A DNA stretch of 56,974 bases from Paenarthrobacter sp. Z7-10 (GCF_026932795.1 NZ_JADPVH010000024.1:1-56974); one strand, 5' to 3'; positions 18,131 through 27,374 are shown, counted from the stretch's first letter. The notes: generated from the letters alone by a model not told the origin. Numbers and translations: made by a program.

Positions 18131-18254
18131 CCGTCGTCGGCCCGACCGCCGCAGGGCTGGACGAAACGATCCGCCGCCGCCGCCGTCGTCGGCCCGCCCG
18201 CCCGCCGCAAGGCTGAACGAAACGACCCGCCGCCGTCGTCGTCGTCGGCCCGCG
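18131..18254. repeat. GC-rich tandem repeat between MFS gene and Lrp regulator
   Basis: Two copies (from 18131 and 18183) of an approximately 51-bp unit beginning CCGTCGTCGGCCCG and containing GCTGGACGAAACGA / GCTGAACGAAACGA and a CCGCCGCCG tail, then a third partial copy (18233-18254). The stretch 18076-18372 shows no gene; the remainder should hold the Lrp gene promoter. Confidence 0.75.
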
Positions 18255-18372
18255 CCGGCTGCTGATGCCCGCGGAACTAGTGCAGCAATTGGTAGGATGG
18301 CCAACGACGGGTCCGGATCGGGTACCTGGTCCATCCTTGAAAACGACATTGTGTGCGCGAACCAGGAGTGGC

Positions 18373-18897
18373 ATGGCCTCAGCAGCGAAGACCCCATCCA
18401 CCGGCCGGAGCGTGCCCGCGGTCAACACCACCGGGCCCGATACCTTGGACGAGATCGACCGCCGAATTATTGACGCGCTGGTGGCGGACGCCCGGATGAC
18501 CAACAGGGACTTGGCCGAGGCCGTTGGCATCGCACCCTCGACGGCCCTCATGCGCACCCGCTCCCTGATGGAGCGCCGGGCGATTGAAGGATTCACCGCC
18601 CGGCTGAACTTGAACGTTATTGGCCGTTCCGTGCAGGCTCTGATCGCCGTGCGGCTGCGTGCGCACGACCGCGATGAGATTGACAGGTTCACCAGTACGG
18701 TGCCGCGGTTGCCCGAGGTGCTCTCCACGTTCCACGTCTCCGGTGCGGTGGATTACCTGCTCCATATCGCGGTGCCCAACACCGACGTGCTGCGGGACTG
18801 GGTGCTCGATAACCTAACGACTGACCCGGTGGTTGGCCAGACCGAAACAACCTTGGTGTTCAGCCATATGCCCGGCCATGCCGGTCCCCTCACATAG
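18373..18897 (+). CDS. Lrp/AsnC-family transcriptional regulator
   Basis: 174 aa from the ATG at 18373, which has AGGAG five bases upstream; the open frame extends further left without a good start. After a 20-residue polar N-terminus, the winged helix (LDEIDRRIIDALVADARMTNRDLAEAVGIAPSTALMR) is followed by the RAM ligand-binding domain (GAVDYLLHIAVPNTDVLRDWV). The effector, usually an amino acid, is unknown. It overlaps the 3' end of the second MFS gene by 8 bp in convergent orientation. Confidence 0.9.
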   Translation: MASAAKTPSTGRSVPAVNTTGPDTLDEIDRRIIDALVADARMTNRDLAEAVGIAPSTALMRTRSLMERRAIEGFTARLNLNVIGRSVQALIAVRLRAHDRDEIDRFTSTVPRLPEVLSTFHVSGAVDYLLHIAVPNTDVLRDWVLDNLTTDPVVGQTETTLVFSHMPGHAGPLT

Positions 18898-20146
18898 CGG
18901 ATGAGGACGCTGTGGTACGCCGACCGGCAGTAATGGCCAGAGCCATGCTGGCCAGGAAGACCAACACGGCAAACCCGGAGACCGCAGCGGGAAGGCCCCA
19001 TACGCCGGCGGCTGCTCCGAGGCCAACTACGGGGATCGCACTGCCCAGATAGGTGATCACGTAGACGGCGCTGATGATCTGCGCATGACGCGATGGTTCC
19101 ACCTGGCCAGCCACTTCGTTGAAGACCACCCGGAACGCTACGCCCTGGCCGGCACCGGCGGCGATGCTGGCCAGCACCAGCAGCCAGGGCAGGCCCGCAG
19201 CACCGGCGAGGGCGATCATCAGGACGCCGACTCCCAGCATCCCCAACCCAATCGGAACCAGGAAACGCCCGCGAACCGCAAGCAGTTGGCTGAAGGCAGA
19301 GGCGCCCAAGGTGAGGGCCGCCAGAACGCCGATAAGTGGGCGGGCATCGGCGTGCATTATCTGGGCAAAGTATCCCGGTGCCAGGGACAGACAGAACCCG
19401 AAAACAGCAAAACTCAGAAATCCCACCAGAGACGCCATCCAGAACGCTGCACGGGCCCGATGCGAAACGGAAGGCCGGCGCGGCCTAAGTGCTGCCAGGG
19501 GGCCATCGGGACCGGCGGGCTTGATGGCCGGGCGGGCGCGAAGCACGAACAGCGGAATCAGCAGCAGGAGCAGCGCGGCGGCATGAACCAGGAATGGTGT
19601 CTGGGTGGGGTTCGGCAGCAGCGTCAACAGCCCGCCGATGACGGGACCGGCAGCTACCCCACCGGCAGAGGACAGCAGGGTAAAGCGTGAAGCCCACTCC
19701 GGCCGGCTGGGCAGCAGATCGCGCAATGCGGCAGCGCTGGCTCCGGTGGCGAGCGCAACCGCGATTCCCTGCAGCGCTCTTCCGGCGGCTAGCGTGGCAA
19801 GGTTCCCGGCGGTGCCGAATACCAGTCCGCCAACTACGCCGATAAGCACGGCCAGGACCAGGGCGGCACGGCGTCCAATGTGGTCCGACCAATGGCCGGC
19901 AAGGATCAGCCCGGCTACGAGCGCCAGCACATAGCTGGCAAAGGCGATGGTCACGCCAAAAGCATTCAGCCCCAACCGCACCTGCAGCAGCGAGTAGATG
20001 GGCGTGGCCAAGTTCGCTCCGGACAGCAGAGTGAAAATGACGACGCCGGCGAGCACCAACCGTGCCGTGACGGACGCGTCCCACCCGCGGTCCTGCACGG
20101 CTTCGGGATGGAGCGGACGCATCCTCAGTTCACTTAAGACCGTCAT
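18890..20146 (-). CDS. MFS transporter, divergent from an AsnC-type regulator
   Basis: 418 aa, about 12 TM helices. Motif A reads GHWSDHIGRRAALV, and the central loop is rich in Arg (LRARPAIKPAG, LRPRRPSVSHRARA). Typical drug/metabolite exporter architecture; the substrate is not predictable. It is transcribed away from the regulator at 20311 with a 28-bp palindrome between them, so local control by that regulator is likely. The start ATG at 20146 begins MTVLSELRMRPL. Confidence 0.87.
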   Translation of the reverse strand: MTVLSELRMRPLHPEAVQDRGWDASVTARLVLAGVVIFTLLSGANLATPIYSLLQVRLGLNAFGVTIAFASYVLALVAGLILAGHWSDHIGRRAALVLAVLIGVVGGLVFGTAGNLATLAAGRALQGIAVALATGASAAALRDLLPSRPEWASRFTLLSSAGGVAAGPVIGGLLTLLPNPTQTPFLVHAAALLLLLIPLFVLRARPAIKPAGPDGPLAALRPRRPSVSHRARAAFWMASLVGFLSFAVFGFCLSLAPGYFAQIMHADARPLIGVLAALTLGASAFSQLLAVRGRFLVPIGLGMLGVGVLMIALAGAAGLPWLLVLASIAAGAGQGVAFRVVFNEVAGQVEPSRHAQIISAVYVITYLGSAIPVVGLGAAAGVWGLPAAVSGFAVLVFLASMALAITAGRRTTASSSAM

Positions 20147-20222
20147 GGCAGCCCATCCCTTTTATCGCGTGGATCACAGTCAGGCCGCGGCGCAGACTGC
20201 ACTAATTCCTCTATAGGATGAA

Positions 20223-20250
20223 GTATCCGCGATCAAATGATCGAAGATAC
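20223..20250. promoter_or_regulatory. 28-bp palindromic operator candidate between divergent MFS and AsnC genes
   Basis: Arms GTATC-CG-CGATCA and TGATCG-AA-GATAC around a central AA: 11 of 13 arm positions are perfectly symmetric. Position (77 bp from the MFS start, 61 bp from the regulator start) and A/T-rich centre fit an Lrp/AsnC-type dimer site controlling both genes. Confidence 0.7.
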
Positions 20251-20310
20251 CAGGACGGATTCATCAAAAGCTTCAATTTCGTCCCCACGAGCGCAACGGG
20301 AGTGATCGTG

Positions 20311-20784
20311 ATGAGCAAACTTGACGCCCTTGACCTGAAATTACTGCTGTCACTTGTGGCGGATCCGCGGTCGCAGATTGGGGAACTGAGCGAGCAGTTG
20401 GGGGTGGCGCGCAATACGGTTCAGACCCGGATCAAACGCCTGCTGCGCTCAGAAACGTTGCGCAACGGCGGACGTGAAGTGGACCTCGCCGCGATCGGCT
20501 ACGACCTCGTCGCCTTCGTCACGATCGAAGTGACACACCGCGAGCTCGACGGCGTCATTGCCGCCCTGCGCCGGCAGCCGCAGGTGCTGGAAGTGTACGA
20601 GATTTCCGGCCGGGGCGATGTCTGGTGCCGACTGGCGGCCACAGACGTGCACTCCCTGCAGAATGCGCTCCGGGCGCTGCTGCGGATCCGCGGCGTGATC
20701 CGCACCGAGACATCCTTGGCGCTGCATGAACATATCCCCTACCGGGTTCAGCCCCTGCTGGGCGGAATGAGCCAGGAGCTTTAG
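20311..20784 (+). CDS. Lrp/AsnC-family transcriptional regulator
   Basis: 157 aa from the ATG at 20311 with GGGAG 9 bp upstream; GTG codons at 20302 and 20308 are alternatives. Winged helix LDLKLLLSLVADPRSQIGELSEQLGVARNTVQTRIKRLL, then the RAM domain (VLEVYEISGRGDVWCRLAATDVHSLQNAL). Adjacent palindrome and divergent MFS gene suggest it regulates that exporter and itself in response to a small ligand. corA follows in the same direction. Confidence 0.9.
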   Translation: MSKLDALDLKLLLSLVADPRSQIGELSEQLGVARNTVQTRIKRLLRSETLRNGGREVDLAAIGYDLVAFVTIEVTHRELDGVIAALRRQPQVLEVYEISGRGDVWCRLAATDVHSLQNALRALLRIRGVIRTETSLALHEHIPYRVQPLLGGMSQEL

Positions 20785-20836
20785 CCTCGCCGCGGCGGTG
20801 GCGGCCGTTCCCGGCGGGGACCCGGATAATGAACCA

Positions 20837-21832
20837 GTGAGCATCATTGACAACGCCGTGTACGTGGACGGGATCCGCACTGTGGACCCGGTGAGCTTGG
20901 AACAGACCTACGAGACCCTGGCCGAACGCGGCGGGATGGCATGGATTGGCATGTATCGGCCGACGGCGGCGGAGATGGCTTCCGTTGCGGCCGAGTTTGG
21001 CCTGCACGAACTCGCCGTCGAGGATGCCATCAGCGCCCACCAGCGGCCTAAGCTGGAGCGCTACGACGAGAACCTCTTCACCGTGCTCCGGCCCGCACGC
21101 TACCTGGACGCGAGCGAGACGGTGGAGTTCGGCGAGCTGCACATCTTCACCGGCAAGGATTTCGTCATCACTATCCGGCATGCGGAGACGTCCGGCCTGG
21201 CGCAGGTGCGCACCCGTCTGGAACGGCAGCCCGAACTATTGGCCCGTGGCCCGGAAACCGTGCTCTACGCCATTCTTGACCAGGTCGTGGACGACTACGC
21301 TCCCGTCGTCGCCGGCCTCGAAATCGATATCGACGAGATCGAAGATCAGCTCTTCGCCGGCGATCCGAATGTTTCGCGCCGGATCTACCAGCTTTCGCGC
21401 GAAGTAATCCAGTTTCAGCGGGCTATCCACCCGCTCGGCGAAATGATGGATTCGCTGGAGCGGGGATTCCAAAAGTACGGGGTTGACATAGAGCTGCAAC
21501 GGTATCTGCGCGACGTCGAGGACCACCTGCAGCGCGTCACTGCCCGGGCTGATTCCTTTCGACAGCTGCTGCAGAATGCCCTCACCGTGGATGGGACGCT
21601 GACCACGAATCGGCAAAACGAGGCCAGCGCGGCGCAAAACGAGGAAATTAAGAAAATTTCCTCCTGGGCGGCCATCTTTTTTGCACCCTCCTTCGTGGCG
21701 TCCGTGTACGGGATGAACTTCCATGCCATGCCGGAGCTGAGCTGGCAGTTCGGCTATCCCTTCGCCCTGACTCTGATGCTGATCCTGTGCGCGGTGATGT
21801 TTGTGATCTTCAAGCGCAAGAAGTGGCTCTGA
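20837..21832 (+). CDS. corA: CorA-type magnesium/cobalt channel
   Basis: 331 aa from the GTG at 20837. A long cytoplasmic funnel domain is followed by two C-terminal TM helices; the selectivity signature GMN (YGMNF) ends the first, and the protein closes with the basic FKRKKWL. The MPEL loop follows GMN as in the family. GATAAT lies at 20825-20830, six bases before the start, so a leaderless message explains the absent ribosome binding site. Confidence 0.93.
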   Translation: MSIIDNAVYVDGIRTVDPVSLEQTYETLAERGGMAWIGMYRPTAAEMASVAAEFGLHELAVEDAISAHQRPKLERYDENLFTVLRPARYLDASETVEFGELHIFTGKDFVITIRHAETSGLAQVRTRLERQPELLARGPETVLYAILDQVVDDYAPVVAGLEIDIDEIEDQLFAGDPNVSRRIYQLSREVIQFQRAIHPLGEMMDSLERGFQKYGVDIELQRYLRDVEDHLQRVTARADSFRQLLQNALTVDGTLTTNRQNEASAAQNEEIKKISSWAAIFFAPSFVASVYGMNFHAMPELSWQFGYPFALTLMLILCAVMFVIFKRKKWL

Positions 21833-21935
21833 CCATCGACTGAGCGGTTGGTGTGCGATAAAGCGACGTATCGAGCACGAACTGCTCACTGGATCAGGAT
21901 CGGGGGACGCGGAGCCCGGTGATAGGGTCCCAAGC

Positions 21936-23318
21936 ATGAGTACCGACCTTGGAACGGATCTGCGCAGCATCCTTCCCGCGGACCGCGTCCTGACCGATTC
22001 CGCTTCGCTGGCGGCCTACAGCCACGACGACGCCGAATGGGCCGAGTTTTCGGCGCCGCTGGCCGTGGTCCAGGCCAAGACTACTGCGGAGGTGGCCGAC
22101 GTCGTCCGGCTAGCCGGGGCTGCAGGCGTGCGGATTGTTCCGCGCGGGGCCGGAACGGGCCTCTCCGGCGGAGCGAATGCCGTGGCGAACTGCCTTGTCC
22201 TCTCGCTCGAGCTGATGACCGACATCATTGAGATCAATCCGGACGAGCGTTTTGTCCGCACCCAGGCCGGGGTGATCAACGACCAGCTGCGCCAGGCCGT
22301 GGCCCAGCAGGGGCTGTGGTATCCGCCGGATCCGGCCAGCTACAAAATCTCCACCATCGGCGGCAACATCAGCACCAACGCCGGTGGTCTTTGCTGCGTG
22401 AAGTACGGCGTGACCAGGGACTTCGTGCTGGGATTGACGGCGGTCCTGGCGGATGGTTCGGTGGTGGAAGTTGGCCGGCGGACGGCCAAGGGCGTCGCCG
22501 GCTATGACTTGACGGCCCTGCTGGTGGGATCCGAAGGGACGCTGGCCATCATCACCGAGGCAACCCTGAAGCTGTTGCCGCTCGCGGGACGGGAGAATCG
22601 CGCCGTAGTCGGCTATTTCAATGATCTGGCAGCCGCGGGAGAGGCCGTGGCGGCGGTCAGCAAGGCTGGCATCATCCCCTCCGCGCTCGAACTGGTGGAC
22701 CGCCAATGCCTGCAGGCGGTGGACGACTGGCAGCAGCTCGGCCTGGCTACGGACGGAAATGTGCTGTTGTTGGCGTCCGTGGATGAGCCCGGATCCCGGG
22801 GCGCGCAGCTGGCGGAATTGCTGCACTCGATCTTTATCGGCGCAGGAGCCACCAAGGCCGAGCGCTCGGTCAGCGCTGCCCACGCCGAGGAACTTTTCCT
22901 CGCCCGACGGCTGGCCTATCCGGCGCTGGAGCGGCTCGGCCCGGTGCTTACCGAGGACGTCTGCGTGCCACGCACGGCTGTGCCGGAAATGCTGCGCCGG
23001 ATTGAGGCCACGGCGCGGGAGCACCGGACCGTGATCGCCAACATTGCGCACGCCGGGGACGGCAATTTGCACCCGCTGATCATTGTTCCGGAGGGCGATG
23101 ACGCCGCCAAGGGTCGGGCAAAAGAGGCGTTCGACCAAATTGTCGCGGACGCGCTGGCGCTGGGTGGCACGACGACGGGCGAACACGGAGTGGGGCTGCT
23201 GAAGATTCCCGGACTGCGTCAGGAATTCACGGCGCGGGTGATCGAAATGCACCGCAGCATCAAGGATGCGCTGGACCCGCGGGGAATCCTGAATCCGGGC
23301 AAGGCGTTTCCGAGCTGA
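21936..23318 (+). CDS. GlcD-type FAD-binding 2-hydroxyacid dehydrogenase
   Basis: 460 aa. FAD-binding PCMH domain (VPRGAGTGLSGGANAV, TIGGNISTNAGGLCCVKYG, VGSEGTLAIITEATLKLLP) and a C-terminal oxidase domain with the metal-site motifs HAGDGNLHPLI and GTTTGEHGVGLLK. The family includes glycolate oxidase GlcD and D-lactate dehydrogenases; no GlcE/GlcF partner is adjacent, which favours a single-subunit D-lactate or 2-hydroxyglutarate type. TAGGGT seven bases before the ATG suggests leaderless transcription. Confidence 0.9.
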   Translation: MSTDLGTDLRSILPADRVLTDSASLAAYSHDDAEWAEFSAPLAVVQAKTTAEVADVVRLAGAAGVRIVPRGAGTGLSGGANAVANCLVLSLELMTDIIEINPDERFVRTQAGVINDQLRQAVAQQGLWYPPDPASYKISTIGGNISTNAGGLCCVKYGVTRDFVLGLTAVLADGSVVEVGRRTAKGVAGYDLTALLVGSEGTLAIITEATLKLLPLAGRENRAVVGYFNDLAAAGEAVAAVSKAGIIPSALELVDRQCLQAVDDWQQLGLATDGNVLLLASVDEPGSRGAQLAELLHSIFIGAGATKAERSVSAAHAEELFLARRLAYPALERLGPVLTEDVCVPRTAVPEMLRRIEATAREHRTVIANIAHAGDGNLHPLIIVPEGDDAAKGRAKEAFDQIVADALALGGTTTGEHGVGLLKIPGLRQEFTARVIEMHRSIKDALDPRGILNPGKAFPS

Positions 23319-23348
23319 GCTGCCCGCGTTTGCGGTTCAGCGGGCTAT

Positions 23349-23429
23349 CCCCCGCCCGCGCAACCGCGCACCGTCGGCGTTTCCCGGATCCGCGCCCCGG
23401 CCAACGTCCCCCGCCGGCGCAACCGCGCA
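23349..23429. repeat. Two 22-bp direct repeats in the convergent gap
   Basis: CCCCCGCCCGCGCAACCGCGCA at 23349-23370 recurs at 23408-23429 with one change (period 59). Both are followed by TCGGCG-like sequence. They lie between the GlcD-type gene and the DinB gene, 3' of both. Confidence 0.7.
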
Positions 23430-23447
23430 TCGGCGCTTTGAAGTGGG

Positions 23448-23954
23448 CTACTCCCCCACACTGCCGTCGATCGCCTCGCGCAGCAGATCCGCGTGGCCGT
23501 TATGGCGCGACGTTTCCTCGATCAGGTGCGTCAGGATCCAACGGAGATTCCAGCGGTGTCCCTCCCGCGATAATCCAGCGGAAAGGTCCTCCAGATCCGC
23601 GTTGATGATGGACCGGCGGCTCCGCTCGCAGGCAGCCTGATACAGGTCGCGGAGCGCCCGCGGATCGTCGGCGCCGGCGCTGTTGAATTCCCAGTCCGGG
23701 TCCTCGTCCGGCGCACTGGCCCATGGCTCCGGTTCGGGCTGCCCCGCGAACTTAACCTGAATCCAGCTGTCCTCCACCAAGGCCAGGTGCTTAAGCAGAC
23801 CCGCCAGCGTCAGCGACGAAGAGGGCAACGGCTGCCTCAGCTGTCGTTCGTCCAAGCCCTCGGCCTTGAGCAGCAGCGTGGCCCGCTGGAAGTCCAGGAA
23901 CTGGAGCAAGGTCGTTTTTTCATCAGTGGCCGGCTGCGGATCAATACGTTCCAT
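23448..23954 (-). CDS. DinB-family protein (DUF664, mycothiol-transferase-like)
   Basis: 168 aa from the ATG at 23954 (MERIDPQPATDEK). A four-helix DinB-fold protein: LLQFLDFQRATLLLKAEGLDERQL, LTLAGLLKHLALVEDSWI with the first metal His, and the second pair in WILTHLIEETSRHNGHADLLREAIDG. This His3 pattern is that of the actinobacterial DUF664 group thought to be mycothiol-dependent detoxification enzymes. Length and start are normal. Divergent from the AlaX-like gene with 67 bp between. Confidence 0.88.
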   Translation of the reverse strand: MERIDPQPATDEKTTLLQFLDFQRATLLLKAEGLDERQLRQPLPSSSLTLAGLLKHLALVEDSWIQVKFAGQPEPEPWASAPDEDPDWEFNSAGADDPRALRDLYQAACERSRRSIINADLEDLSAGLSREGHRWNLRWILTHLIEETSRHNGHADLLREAIDGSVGE

Positions 23955-24021
23955 CAGGTCAGTCTGGCATACCGGCCCTCCCCCGCCGCCGATCCGTTCA
24001 AGAGCCGGTAACGTATTCCGG

Positions 24022-24924
24022 GTGACTCTTCCCAAGGCAGATACCATTGTCAGTTATCCCGCCGGCCAGCTCCACGGCGCCGCTTCCGTCCTGCATAGTC
24101 AACGGCTTGATGACGGACGGCTCGCGGTGCTGCTCGATGCTACGCCATGTCATCCGGTGGACGCGGGTTGGTCCGATCAGGGCCCGGACCGTGCCGTCAT
24201 CCGAATGACGACCGGCGGCAGCGGGTCCGAATGGCCTGTACTGGATTGCGTGGTGGCCGCCACAGATGGATCCGAACTGTACATTGGCAATGACGTGCCG
24301 GTGCGCAAAGGTACCGAAGGGTGGGCGTTCGTCGTCGCGCACCTGCTGCCTGCCGACGCCCAGACGGTCGAGGGAACGAAAGTGGAGGTCTCGGTTGACG
24401 GGGATTACCGCGCCGCGTTGAATGCCGGACACACCGGCTGTCACCTCGCCTCGCTGGCGCTGAACCGCGCGCTGGCAAGGCGTTGGAGCAAAGACACCAA
24501 GGCGGACGCGCTGGGTGCCCCGGACTTCGACGCCGCCGCCATCGCGTCTTCGCAAATCACCGAATTCGGTTCCGTGGATGTCTTCCGACTGAACAAGTCG
24601 CTGCGCCGCAAGGGCTTTGCCACCGAGGGATTGCTGGAGGAACTTCCGGCCATCACTGATGCCATCAACGCCACCCTCGCAGGTTGGCTTGGCGGCAATG
24701 CGCCGGTGCGGATCGACCGCGACGGCGAGCGGCTCACCGACCGCCGTAACTGGATTTGCTCACTGCCCGACGGTGAAGCGTCCATTCCGTGCGGCGGGAC
24801 CCACATTTCCGCATTGACCGAGCTGGGCCGCCTGACGGTTGACTTCACCAGTACCGACGACGGCGGCACCATGACGCTGCGGATGGTGACCCGGGCCCGG
24901 AACTTCGGCGGCGGTGAAAGCTGA
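24022..24924 (+). CDS. Stand-alone alanyl-tRNA editing (AlaX-like) metal-dependent protein
   Basis: 300 aa from the GTG at 24022; TAACGT lies seven bases upstream, so leaderless. N-terminal beta-barrel-like part (HPVDAGWSDQGP), then the editing domain with the two metal motifs HTGCHLASLALN (HxxxH) and CGGTH. Proteins of this class hydrolyse mischarged Ser- or Gly-tRNA(Ala) released by AlaRS. The insert between the motifs (residues about 150-255) is longer than in short AlaX proteins. Convergence on tRNA editing is inferred from the motifs only. Confidence 0.82.
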   Translation: MTLPKADTIVSYPAGQLHGAASVLHSQRLDDGRLAVLLDATPCHPVDAGWSDQGPDRAVIRMTTGGSGSEWPVLDCVVAATDGSELYIGNDVPVRKGTEGWAFVVAHLLPADAQTVEGTKVEVSVDGDYRAALNAGHTGCHLASLALNRALARRWSKDTKADALGAPDFDAAAIASSQITEFGSVDVFRLNKSLRRKGFATEGLLEELPAITDAINATLAGWLGGNAPVRIDRDGERLTDRRNWICSLPDGEASIPCGGTHISALTELGRLTVDFTSTDDGGTMTLRMVTRARNFGGGES

Positions 24925-25092
24925 GCGCCTCCCGAAAGTCGACCTGTACAACGGCTGTTCGTCCATCCCGAACCGGGCATATGATCAGAGCCTAAGAGCG
25001 CCGTCGGTTCAGCAGGCGCCCACGGGCCGCGTCCCAGGCCGCGACGCCTCACCGGCGCAGGCAGGCCGGCACCGTCGGGCAGGAGGACAGCC

Positions 25093-25566
25093 ATGAGCGA
25101 AGCACCCGATTTGCGGCAGGACTTGGCGGAGCACATCCAAACCCGCCGCGGCGCCATCACGCTCTTTCTACAGCACGCACGGCCGCGGCGGAACCGGCTG
25201 GCCAACCTCAGCGTGGTGGGCAGCGCCGTGGCAGCCGTCCTCACCGCCGGTCCGGCCATCGGAGGCCAGTCGTTCACCAGTTCCGTCCAGGAGCGGCTGG
25301 GGCTTGCGGACGACTCCGTTGTCTGGCGGGTACTGTGCCTGCTGGCCTTGATTTTCTCCCTTGGCGCGGCGATTTCCACCAATCTGAGCAATTCACGGGA
25401 TCTGGCCAACCGCGTGAGTGCCGCCGAAACCTGCAACGCCGAATTGGAAGCCCTGCAGACATCCTTGGCGTTCGGCCAACTCCCGCTTCCGGACGCCGTC
25501 AGGCTGTATCAGCAGTACATCGCCAAGGTTCCCTTTGTGGAAGACCCGGCTCCCGCGCCCCGCTGA
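25093..25566 (+). CDS. Two-TM membrane protein of unknown function
   Basis: 157 aa; the ATG at 25093 has AGGAGGACAGCC upstream. A polar N-terminal helix with basic residues (RPRRNRL) precedes TM1 (about residues 41-57). TM2 lies at about 81-98 (VLCLLALIFSLGAAIST), and a cytoplasmic helical tail (NRVSAAETCNAELEAL) ends in PAPAPR. No family is recognised. Topology resembles the SLATT two-TM effector group, but no SMODS or SLOG partner is nearby and the resemblance is only in layout. Confidence 0.75.
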   Translation: MSEAPDLRQDLAEHIQTRRGAITLFLQHARPRRNRLANLSVVGSAVAAVLTAGPAIGGQSFTSSVQERLGLADDSVVWRVLCLLALIFSLGAAISTNLSNSRDLANRVSAAETCNAELEALQTSLAFGQLPLPDAVRLYQQYIAKVPFVEDPAPAPR

Positions 25567-25629
25567 CTTCCGCACCGTCGTCGCGCGAATAGGAGAACCA
25601 GGCCCCCGGTTCCCGCCCGCACCCTCCCC

Positions 25630-25720
25630 AAAGTAGGTAGCAGCAGATGCACTTAACCCAAGTAGGTAGCAGCAGATGCACTCAAAACGCCGAATGAGTG
25701 CGTTATCTGTAACTCAGTTG
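25630..25720. repeat. Extended palindromic intergenic element, copy 2 (partly duplicated and decayed)
   Basis: AAGTAGGTAGCAGCAGATGC occurs at 25631 and again at 25660, so the left arm is in tandem. The second unit continues ACTCAAAAC and then a decayed right arm (GAGTGCGTTATCTG...ACTCAGTTG) ending at 25720. It matches the element at 14515-14576. G-rich DNA (25720-25840) follows, as at the first copy. No gene is seen in 25567-25833. Confidence 0.75.
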
Positions 25721-25833
25721 GGGAAGGGGGGCAGTCGCGTCGGGGAGCAGGCGGGACGGGGCAGGGGGGCAGGCGCGTTGCGGGTCGTTTTGAGCTGCGT
25801 GGGGCGTGAGGGGTTACGGGGTTACGGGAGGGG

Positions 25834-26826
<993 letters not shown>

Positions 26827-26925
26827 TGCGTGCGTCCTTTGCTCGTCGACGGTCCCCCTCTGTTGGCATAACGCCAGATTCCGGAGGGTATTCCGAGACA
26901 GCCCAAATCCGGCGGGTCCCCGGAC

Positions 26926-27297
26926 CTAGCTGTCGCTCGCCTCCGGCGCCACGGGCGCAGGTACGGGTCCAGATGCGGGTGCCTGGCGCGCAGGTGCAGG
27001 TGCCGGTGCGGGCGTGGGTGCAGTTGCCTGGGCGGGCGCAGGTGCGGATGCGGGCGCAGCCACAGGGAGGACGTTTCCCAGAATTCCGCGGATCCGCTCT
27101 TCCGCCCCGGAATCGGCCTGAACCGCGGAGAGATTCGCCGCCGTGACGGCCTCCAGCACCTCGGCGCGGGCGATGGTGACTCCGCGTGGAGCGTCGATGC
27201 CGATCCGAACGCTGTCACCGCGCGCGTCGAGGACGGTCAGGACAATGTCCTCACCGATGAGGAGCTTCTCACCGATTTTCCGTGTAAGTACCAGCAC
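26926..27297 (-). CDS. csrA: CsrA translational regulator with a Pro/Ala-rich C-terminal tail
   Basis: 123 aa; CsrA is normally 60-80 aa. Residues 1-65 are the complete RNA-binding core: MLVLTRKIGEKLLIGEDI, VRIGIDAPRGVTIARAEV with the RNA-contacting Arg near position 44. A helix to about 76 (EERIRGILGNVL) follows, then residues 77-123 are low-complexity PAPAPA-type sequence ending EASDS. CsrA represses flagellin translation in Gram-positives until FliW binds it; fliW is at the other end of this island. GTG start at 27297 with AAGGTAGG upstream. Confidence 0.9.
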   Translation of the reverse strand: MLVLTRKIGEKLLIGEDIVLTVLDARGDSVRIGIDAPRGVTIARAEVLEAVTAANLSAVQADSGAEERIRGILGNVLPVAAPASAPAPAQATAPTPAPAPAPARQAPASGPVPAPVAPEASDS

Positions 27298-27334
27298 TCT
27301 TTGAGCCTACCTTGTGTTGAAGCGCGACGGCGTT

Positions 27335-27365
27335 GGCCGGCGGAGCGGACGGGCTGCCGCCGGCC
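27335..27365 (-). terminator. Hairpin between the flhF-like gene and csrA
   Basis: Perfect 9-bp stem GGCCGGCGG/CCGCCGGCC with a 13-nt loop, in the 77-bp gap. No T-run. It could end the long flbD-flhA transcript, attenuate it before csrA, or protect a processed end; csrA may then use its own promoter, which I cannot identify. Confidence 0.45.
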
Positions 27366-27374
27366 GTGCAAAGG

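Noticed and set aside
18131-18254. CRISPR array
   Set aside because: Directly adjoining repeat units without spacers, only two to three copies, no cas genes.
24441-25436. Minus-strand open frame of 331 codons
   Set aside because: Antisense to the AlaX-like and two-TM genes, Arg/Ser/Pro-rich without any motif.
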